Assembly (NCBI RefSeq): GCF_020320395.1
Contig: NZ_JAEDAH010000091.1
Span: 24,316 to 88,315 of the forward strand
DNA: 64,000 nucleotides
Direction of reading: 5' to 3'
Origin: Thalassolituus marinus
GTDB taxonomy: Bacteria > Pseudomonadota > Gammaproteobacteria > Pseudomonadales > Oceanobacteraceae
Position numbers and translations under genes: made by a program. Below, in pieces: positions 57,939 to 64,000 of this stretch (its first letter is position 1; each line of letters starts with the position of its first letter). Below the pieces are notes generated by a model. That model saw only the letters and a list, made by a program, of their open reading frames with translations, made no database searches and was not told where the DNA came from.

Positions 57939-60775
57939 TGTTTCTGGCCATTTTCCAGCATAGGTTTCAGGAAAGCACCAGTATGCGACTTTTTATTGGC
58001 CGCCACTTTTTCCGGTGTACCTTCGGCGATAATGTAGCCACCTTTGGAGCCGCCTTCAGGTCCGAGGTCGACAATCCAGTCAGCAGTTTTAATCACGTCC
58101 AGGTTATGCTCGATCACAACAATGGTATTGCCGGCATCACGCAGGCGATGCAGTACTGCCAGCAACTGCTCAATATCGTGGAAGTGCAGACCCGTTGTTG
58201 GTTCATCGAGAATATACAGCGTTTTTCCGGTATCACGTTTAGACAGCTCTTTCGCCAGTTTTACCCTCTGCGCTTCGCCACCGGACAAGGTCGTGGCCGC
58301 CTGTCCCAGTTTGATATAACTGAGCCCGACGTCCATCAGCGTCTGCAGTTTACGTGCAACCGCCGGAATAGCATCAAAGAACTGACGGGCGTCTTCCACA
58401 GTCATATCCAACACCTCGTGAATATTCTTACCCTTGTAGCGAATATCCAGCGTTTCGCGGTTATAGCGTTTGCCTTTACATACATCACACGGCACATAAA
58501 TATCGGCCAGGAAGTGCATTTCCACTTTAATAACGCCGTCACCCTGACAGGCCTCACAGCGTCCACCCTTGACGTTAAAAGAGAATCGTCCGGCTTTATA
58601 ACCACGTGAACGCGCCTCCTGAGTACCAGCGAATAATTCACGCACCGGTGTAAAAATACCCGTGTAGGTTGCCGGATTAGAACGCGGGGTTCGACCAATC
58701 GGGCTTTGATCAATATCCACCACTTTATCCAGTTGTTTAAGGCCGGAAATAGTGTCGTATTCCGCCGCTTTCAACGTGGTTGCACCGTTCAGTGCAGTAG
58801 ATGCCAGTGGATACAGAGTACGATTAATCAGAGTGGACTTACCCGAACCGGACACACCAGTGACACAGGTCATCAGTCCCAGAGGAATGGTCAGGTCAAC
58901 ATTGTTCAGGTTATTTCCACGCGCGCCTTTTAACGTCAACAGTTTATCTTTGTTGTACGGCGTACGCTTTTGCGGAATATAGATTGCGCGCTTGCCAGAC
59001 ATATACTGACCAGTGACCGAGTCCGGATTATCGAACACCTCCTGCGGTGTCCCCTGCGCAATAATCTGGCCACCATGTACACCGGCACCAGGACCGATAT
59101 CGATCAGGTGATCGGCGCTGCGAATAGCATCTTCATCATGTTCAACCACCAGCACGGTGTTGCCCAGATCACGCAGGTGAAACAGGGTATTCAGCAGACG
59201 ATCATTATCACGCTGGTGCAGACCAATAGATGGTTCATCAAGAATATACATAACGCCAACCAGACCCGCACCGATTTGCGAGGCCAGTCGAATACGCTGA
59301 GCTTCACCACCGGATAGCGTGTCAGAACTGCGATTAAGCGTCAGGTATTCAAGGCCCACGTTGACCAGAAAGCGCAGACGCTCACGAATTTCCTTGAGGA
59401 TTTTTTCGGCAATTTCACCCCGGTGTCCCGCCAGATGCAGATCGGTGAAATAATTAAAGGCATCTTCGACTGGCATCGCCGTGCAGGCATGAATCGTCTT
59501 GTCGCCGACAAAGACGTTGCGCGCTTCTACCCGCAGACGAGAGCCTTCACAAGCCGGGCAAGGCTGAACACTCAGATATTTGGCCAGCTCTTCCAGCACC
59601 ATCTGCGAATCGGTTTCACGGTAGCGACGTTCCAGGTTAGGTAGCACCCCTTCAAATGGATGCGCCTTGAAGATCTTGTCGCCACGGGAATTCACATAAC
59701 TGAAATTCACTTCCTCTTCGCCGCTGCCATTCAGTAACAGACTGCGTTGTTTCGCCGTCAGTTTACCGAATGGTTTATCGAGGTCGAAGCCATAATGCTC
59801 AGCCACCGAGCACAGCATCTGAAAGTAATAAATGCTGCGCCGATCCCAGCCACGAATCGCGCCTTCAGCGACCGTCAGGGTCGGGTCCTGCACCACCAGA
59901 TCCGGGTCAAAATACTGTTTAACACCAAGACCATCACAGCTCTGACAGGCACCGGCCGGATTATTGAACGAGAACAGACGTGGCTCCAGCTCAGATAAAC
60001 TGTAACCACAGTGCGGGCAGGAGAACTGCGACGAGAACAGCATAGGCTCGGCTTTGTCGTCGTCCATAGAAGCAACCAGCGCGATACCACCGCTCAGCTC
60101 CAGGCAGGTTTCCAGCGACTCGGACAAGCGCTGCTCAATACCTTCTTTCACCTTGAAACGATCAACCACCACTTCAATGCTGTGCTTACGACGCTTATCC
60201 AGCTCCGGCGTATCATCCAGATCGCACACCAGACCGTTGACCCGCACCCGTACAAAGCCCTGGGCACGCAGGCTTTCAAATACGTGCAGATGCTCACCCT
60301 TACGTTCGCGAATCACCGGGGCCAGAATCATATGTTTACTGTCCAGCGGCAGATCCATGATGCCATCCACCATCTGGCTGACCGTCTGCGCTTCCAGCGC
60401 GACGTCATGGTCCGGACAGCGCGGAGTACCCACACGGGCAAACAGCAGACGCAGGTAATCGTAGATTTCGGTGACGGTACCGACTGTAGAGCGAGGGTTG
60501 TGAGAAGTCGATTTCTGTTCAATGGAAATCGCCGGCGACAGACCTTCAATCAGGTCGACGTCCGGCTTTTCCATCATCGACAGAAACTGGCGGGCGTAAG
60601 TCGACAACGACTCAACGTAGCGACGCTGGCCTTCGGCGTACAGGGTATCAAATGCCAGGGAGGATTTGCCCGACCCGCTCAGGCCGGTAATCACGACTAG
60701 TTTGTCGCGTGGAATATCAATGTCGATATTACGCAGGTTGTGCGTGCGTGCCCCGCGCACCAGAATCTTGTCCAT
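57935..60775 (-). CDS. uvrA: Excinuclease ABC subunit A
   Basis: Damage-recognition ATPase of nucleotide excision repair. It has 946 residues. Two ABC cassettes are present with P-loops [19 protein letters not shown] and [17 protein letters not shown], two ABC signatures ([26 protein letters not shown]), and zinc fingers around [10 protein letters not shown]...CQSC and [13 protein letters not shown]...CDVC. No clear LexA box (CTGT-N8-ACAG) was seen upstream. It shares its flank with the regulator at 60844 and the MFS-ssb pair, a common gammaproteobacterial arrangement. Confidence 0.98.
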   Translation of the reverse strand: MDKILVRGARTHNLRNIDIDIPRDKLVVITGLSGSGKSSLAFDTLYAEGQRRYVESLSTYARQFLSMMEKPDVDLIEGLSPAISIEQKSTSHNPRSTVGTVTEIYDYLRLLFARVGTPRCPDHDVALEAQTVSQMVDGIMDLPLDSKHMILAPVIRERKGEHLHVFESLRAQGFVRVRVNGLVCDLDDTPELDKRRKHSIEVVVDRFKVKEGIEQRLSESLETCLELSGGIALVASMDDDKAEPMLFSSQFSCPHCGYSLSELEPRLFSFNNPAGACQSCDGLGVKQYFDPDLVVQDPTLTVAEGAIRGWDRRSIYYFQMLCSVAEHYGFDLDKPFGKLTAKQRSLLLNGSGEEEVNFSYVNSRGDKIFKAHPFEGVLPNLERRYRETDSQMVLEELAKYLSVQPCPACEGSRLRVEARNVFVGDKTIHACTAMPVEDAFNYFTDLHLAGHRGEIAEKILKEIRERLRFLVNVGLEYLTLNRSSDTLSGGEAQRIRLASQIGAGLVGVMYILDEPSIGLHQRDNDRLLNTLFHLRDLGNTVLVVEHDEDAIRSADHLIDIGPGAGVHGGQIIAQGTPQEVFDNPDSVTGQYMSGKRAIYIPQKRTPYNKDKLLTLKGARGNNLNNVDLTIPLGLMTCVTGVSGSGKSTLINRTLYPLASTALNGATTLKAAEYDTISGLKQLDKVVDIDQSPIGRTPRSNPATYTGIFTPVRELFAGTQEARSRGYKAGRFSFNVKGGRCEACQGDGVIKVEMHFLADIYVPCDVCKGKRYNRETLDIRYKGKNIHEVLDMTVEDARQFFDAIPAVARKLQTLMDVGLSYIKLGQAATTLSGGEAQRVKLAKELSKRDTGKTLYILDEPTTGLHFHDIEQLLAVLHRLRDAGNTIVVIEHNLDVIKTADWIVDLGPEGGSKGGYIIAEGTPEKVAANKKSHTGAFLKPMLENGQKQ

Positions 60776-60843
60776 AGATGATGGCTCGTCACTGTAAGAG
60801 AAAAGCCACCATTGTAATTCAAGCGCGGGACGGTATCAGCCGC

Positions 60844-61524
60844 TTATTCAACCGGTTCGAGCAACAGCTCTTCCATATACTCTTTGGCCCAGTTAACGGC
60901 CTGAATACGGTTAGCAGCACCGATTTTCTTAAACAGGTTGTAGATGTGAGTTTTCACCGTGTGCATGCTGACGTTCAGCTTGTCGGCGATCTCGATGTTG
61001 GTGGCCCCGGTCGCGGTGAGGCGCAGAATCTGCTTTTCCCGACGGGTAAGAACCGTTGTGGTCGCAGGCAGACGACGAGGCTTGTGACGGGTTTTCTCCA
61101 GATACTGGCTGACCAGCTGGCGTGGCAGCCAGTGCTCACCGTCAAACAAACCAACAATCCCTTTGCTCAGCTGCTGCTGTGAACTGTCGCGATAAAACAG
61201 GCCATTAACCATTGGCCAATCGATCATGCGCTCACACTGATGACCGCGTGGAACGTTGAAGAACGCTACTTTGATCTCGCCACCCTGTTCATGAATCTGT
61301 TCGAGCAGATCATACAGTTTCTCTGCGCGAGCGCATTCGGCATCAATCAGAGCCAGGGTCTTACATGGATACTGGCTCCACTCTTCACGCCACTCTGGCA
61401 CATTGACCAGCTGACAGTCGATGTTGGTACGCTGATGGATATAGCCAATGAGGATGGAATTCTGAAGATTCTGCTGTCCGAACAGCACAATACGGCGTCC
61501 CGGCAGACTGGACTGACGCTCCAT
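60844..61524 (-). CDS. LuxR-family regulator (CsgD-like)
   Basis: 226 residues from the ATG at 61524, with AAAGGAGTTATCGTT upstream; the longer frame has no support. The C-terminal HTH is TRREKQILRLTATGATNIEI then ADKLNVSMHTVKTHIYNLFK, the GerE type. The N-terminal receiver-like domain (RIVLFGQQNLQNSILIGYIH, TLALIDAE, VAFFNVPR) lacks the acidic pocket and phosphoacceptor pattern of true receivers, as in CsgD/VpsT. Such regulators often control biofilm matrix and can bind c-di-GMP; neither target nor ligand is visible here. Confidence 0.88.
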   Translation of the reverse strand: MERQSSLPGRRIVLFGQQNLQNSILIGYIHQRTNIDCQLVNVPEWREEWSQYPCKTLALIDAECARAEKLYDLLEQIHEQGGEIKVAFFNVPRGHQCERMIDWPMVNGLFYRDSSQQQLSKGIVGLFDGEHWLPRQLVSQYLEKTRHKPRRLPATTTVLTRREKQILRLTATGATNIEIADKLNVSMHTVKTHIYNLFKKIGAANRIQAVNWAKEYMEELLLEPVE

Positions 61525-61776
61525 AACGATAACTCCTTTTATACTTTGTGATTCCCTGTGCCGAACTTCCTTCCGGCAAGTGCACAGTGTACGAAATCCT
61601 GCTGGATTTACCAATTGCCAGTTAACATGAAACAGGACAAGTGCACGTTTATTATCCTTCGGGCCCGCATCTGGCTGATTTTCACCCGGCCGCACCGAGG
61701 ATTTCCACCGGCGAGGTAATCATGCCGGGGGAAAGCTGGTAGAATTGCCGCCTTTCGAATCAGCAGTCAGTTACGA

Positions 61777-63177
61777 ATGTCCAGTTCCTCAGACTCCCGG
61801 GCCAACAAGCCTGTACTTTCCCAAACCGAGCAACGTGCCGTTGTCTCGCTGGCCTCCCTGTACGCCCTGCGCATGCTCGGCCTGTTCATGGTTTTGCCGG
61901 TGATGATGATCGAGGGACAGAAACTCGACGGCGCAACCCCGGCCCTGCTGGGACTGGCAATGGGCATCTACGGACTTACCCAGGCACTGCTGCAGATACC
62001 GGCTGGCACCCTGTCGGACCGTATTGGCCGTAAACCGATTATCATCGGCGGCTTGCTGATCTTCGCTCTCGGCAGCCTGATTGCAGCCAGCGCAGATTCC
62101 GTGTGGGGCGTAATTATCGGTCGTGCCCTGCAGGGCGGTGGTGCCATTGCCAGTGCGATTATGGCGTTGGTTACCGATCTGACCCGTGAAGAAAATCGTA
62201 TGAAAGCGATGGCATCCATCGGCGCCAGCATCGGCCTGTCGTTTTCTGTGGCACTGATTCTCGGCCCATGGCTGGCTGAAATGGGTGGCCTCAGCCTGAT
62301 CTTCGGCCTCACTGGCGTACTGGCTATCGGCGGCATACTGGTGACGCTGTTTGTTATTCCCAACCCACCAGCGGTACCCCACAGGGATGCATCAGCAGTG
62401 TGGAGTGAAGTCGGAGTGCAGTTACGCAACAAAGCACTGTGGCCGCTGAATATCGGTATTTTCCTGCTGCATGCGCTGATGGTCGCTATCTTTGTCGCCA
62501 TTCCGGGCCAGTTGCTCAATGCTGGCGTGGTCGCTGAGCACCACAGCTGGCTGTATCTGCCAGTACTGATGGTTGCCTTCGTACTGATGGTACCCTTCAT
62601 TATCGTGGCTGAGAAAAAGCAGAAAATGAAAGGCGTGGTACTCACCGGTGCCCTTGGTATCGCCGCCGCCCTGTTGCTGATGTCACAGGCCGATAGTCTG
62701 TGGCAGTGGATTGCGTTGCTGTTGCTCTATTTCTGGGGATTCAACCTGATGGAAGCCAGCCTGCCATCCTGGCTGAGCAAGATTGCCCCCGCTGGCGCCA
62801 AAGGCAGCGCTATGGGCATTTACTCCAGCATGCAGTTTCTCGGCGCCTTTGCTGGCGGTAGCCTGGGTGGCTGGATCATGTCGTCCTGGGGCAGCAGCAC
62901 ATTATTTGGCGGACTGGGGGCTTTAGTGATACTTTGGGCGCTTATCTTGTCCCGCTCATCCGCCCCACGGCATCTGACCAGTGTTCGCCTGAACACCGGC
63001 GGGACCTGCACCGACCAGCAGCTGGCCCAGTTGATGGATTTACCCGGCGTATCTGAAGTCAGCCTGCCCGATGGCGACGGTGCAATTTATCTGAAAGTCA
63101 GTGCTGATGCCTTTGACCGTAAACAGGCGTCAGCCATTGTAGATCCCACAGGAGAAGAACATGGGTCGCAGCGTTAA
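61777..63177 (+). CDS. MFS transporter (YajR-like)
   Basis: 466 residues, 12 predicted transmembrane helices. Motif A is [16 protein letters not shown] in the loop between helices 2 and 3. The C-terminal soluble tail after about residue 395 ([40 protein letters not shown]) resembles the ferredoxin-like YAM domain of YajR. Substrate unknown. It overlaps the ssb start by 17 bp. The uvrA-MFS-ssb order is conserved in related bacteria. Confidence 0.92.
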   Translation: MSSSSDSRANKPVLSQTEQRAVVSLASLYALRMLGLFMVLPVMMIEGQKLDGATPALLGLAMGIYGLTQALLQIPAGTLSDRIGRKPIIIGGLLIFALGSLIAASADSVWGVIIGRALQGGGAIASAIMALVTDLTREENRMKAMASIGASIGLSFSVALILGPWLAEMGGLSLIFGLTGVLAIGGILVTLFVIPNPPAVPHRDASAVWSEVGVQLRNKALWPLNIGIFLLHALMVAIFVAIPGQLLNAGVVAEHHSWLYLPVLMVAFVLMVPFIIVAEKKQKMKGVVLTGALGIAAALLLMSQADSLWQWIALLLLYFWGFNLMEASLPSWLSKIAPAGAKGSAMGIYSSMQFLGAFAGGSLGGWIMSSWGSSTLFGGLGALVILWALILSRSSAPRHLTSVRLNTGGTCTDQQLAQLMDLPGVSEVSLPDGDGAIYLKVSADAFDRKQASAIVDPTGEEHGSQR

Positions 63178-63820
63178 CAAAGTGACACTTATTGGTACTC
63201 TGGGTCGTGACCCTGAAGTTCGTTACATGCCGAATGGCAATGCTGTTGCCAACCTGACCCTGGCAACGGATGAAAGCTACAACGACAAGCAGACTGGCCA
63301 GAAGGTTGAGCAGACCGAATGGCACCGTCTGGTTGTATACGGAAAGCTGGCCGAAATCGTTCAGCAATACCTGAAAAAAGGCTCCAAAGCCTATTTTGAA
63401 GGCCGCCTGAAAACCCGCGAATGGGAAAAAGACGGCATTAAGCGCTACACCACCGAGATCGTCTGTAACGACATGATGATGCTGGACGGCCGTGGCTCCA
63501 ATGATGGTATGTCGTCCTACCAGCAACCGGGTGCAGCCGCTCAGATGATGAATACACCACAGCAGTCTGCACCAGCAATGGCACAGCCGCAGGGTGGCTA
63601 TCAGCAGGCTCCGCAGCAAGCACCTCAGCAAGCGCCACAGCAGGCTCCTCGTCCGGTTGCACAGCAGCCTGCACCGGCTGGCTATCAGCAGGCTCCACAG
63701 CAGGCACCTCAGCAAGCGCCGCAACAACCGGCTTATCAGGGTGGCTACCAGCAGCCTCCTATGCAGCAGCCGCAGCCAAGCAACAGTTTCGACGATTTCG
63801 ACGACGATATCCCGTTCTGA
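63161..63820 (+). CDS. ssb: Single-stranded DNA-binding protein
   Basis: 219 residues. The N-terminal OB fold (about 1-110) starts [20 protein letters not shown] and contains [20 protein letters not shown] and [15 protein letters not shown] low-complexity linker follows with two blocks of tandem QAPQ-type repeats (about residues 148-190), then the acidic tip DDFDDDIPF that recruits partner proteins. GGAGAAGAAC lies before the ATG. Its terminator is interrupted by the second copy of the insertion element. Confidence 0.98.
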   Translation: MGRSVNKVTLIGTLGRDPEVRYMPNGNAVANLTLATDESYNDKQTGQKVEQTEWHRLVVYGKLAEIVQQYLKKGSKAYFEGRLKTREWEKDGIKRYTTEIVCNDMMMLDGRGSNDGMSSYQQPGAAAQMMNTPQQSAPAMAQPQGGYQQAPQQAPQQAPQQAPRPVAQQPAPAGYQQAPQQAPQQAPQQPAYQGGYQQPPMQQPQPSNSFDDFDDDIPF

Positions 63821-63830
63821 TCAGCCAGCT

Positions 63831-63849
63831 GAAAAAGCCACCTCCGGGT
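63831..63849 (+). terminator. ssb terminator, left half, interrupted by an insertion
   Basis: GAAAAAGCCACC-TCCG-GGT is the 5' arm, tetraloop and first three bases of the 3' arm of a hairpin whose remainder (expected GGCTTTTTC) has been displaced by the element starting at 63850. CCTCCGGGT (63841-63849) is the predicted 9-bp target duplication. Confidence 0.65.
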
Positions 63850-64000
63850 CACTGCTGTCCCACAGTTTTAAAGATATCGGTTTTCTATAAACGACTTTTA
63901 AATCCGCAGTGCCTACTGCCTACCAGGGGAACTTATCCCCTGGCCGGCAGGGCCGACCCCAGCTTTTCGCTCCTGAAGCGTTACCCTCACTCTCTCGATT
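63850..64000. mobile_element. Second copy of the terminator-inserted element, truncated by the window edge
   Basis: Begins CACTGCTGTCCCACAG and matches the reverse complement of the right end of the 643-bp element at 16319-16961 for all 151 visible bases, with scattered substitutions and a gap of about 13 bases near 63928. It sits 29 bp after the ssb stop. Whether this copy is also non-coding, or carries a transposase, lies outside the window. Confidence 0.85.

Noticed and set aside
60011..60700. 229-codon plus-strand frame opposite uvrA
   Set aside because: Antisense shadow of a conserved gene; several similar frames exist along uvrA.
60776..60843. LexA box upstream of uvrA
   Set aside because: CTGTAAGAG is present but no second half-site at the required spacing.
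63600..63730. CRISPR-like or tandem DNA repeat in ssb
   Set aside because: The repeats are in-frame QAPQ codons of the SSB linker, not spaced direct repeats.

Overview
The window is chromosomal DNA of a gammaproteobacterium of the Pseudomonadales/Oceanospirillales type. The backbone order purA-hisZ-DUF2065-hflC-hflK-hflX-hfq-miaA-mutL-amiB-tsaE-nnr-queG, then orn-rsgA-motB-motA-HDOD-rhdA-psd, fimX-serB and uvrA-MFS-ssb, is the arrangement known from Pseudomonas and its marine relatives. Flagellar motor genes, FimX and formaldehyde detoxification fit a motile, surface-associated heterotroph. Genus and species cannot be fixed from the sequence.

Layout. 1-4.1 kb: end of a chemoreceptor gene and the methionine-salvage operon mtnA-mtnB-mtnD-mtnC. 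4.1-19.3 kb: an AT-richer accessory region interrupted by a formaldehyde block (fghA, frmA, LysR). It holds two diverged copies of an unnamed two-gene module (hydrolase-like, membrane-tailed protein plus small partner), two paralogous zinc-ribbon/4-TM/DKNYY-type membrane proteins, a class 3 lipase gene broken by two frameshifts with three small downstream genes, a remnant of a third partner gene on a 304-bp direct repeat, a possible HsdR remnant, and a 643-bp non-coding insertion element. The content looks like a polymorphic toxin/immunity island without visible secretion machinery. 19.3-33.5 kb: housekeeping block on the minus strand (purA to nnr), then queG. 33.5-42.7 kb: diguanylate cyclase, orn, rsgA, motAB, an HDOD and a GAF-like reading frame separated by one in-frame TAG, rhdA, psd, LysR. 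42.8-45.8 kb: a tightly coupled operon (unknown protein, GMC-type flavin oxidoreductase, AhpD-like protein, rhodanese) whose first ribosome-binding site lies in a perfect hairpin. 45.8-48.5 kb: the EF-P modification set epmA, efp, epmB. 48.6-57.3 kb: PilZ-like protein, fimX, serB, a 56-residue protein, a cyclase-like membrane protein, a porin-like protein and a small PstS-like protein. 57.3-63.8 kb: DTW-domain protein, uvrA, a LuxR/CsgD-like regulator, an MFS carrier and ssb.

Two observations stand out. First, the 643-bp element (15-bp terminal inverted repeats, 9-bp target duplication, no transposase) and a second copy entering the window at 63850 both sit inside Rho-independent terminator hairpins, and in each the 9-bp target covers the whole tetraloop plus two bases of one arm and three of the other. 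Second, the hydrolase-like/partner module occurs twice with recognisable but strong divergence and a third time as a remnant with a shared leader, which suggests cassette turnover of a family I cannot name.
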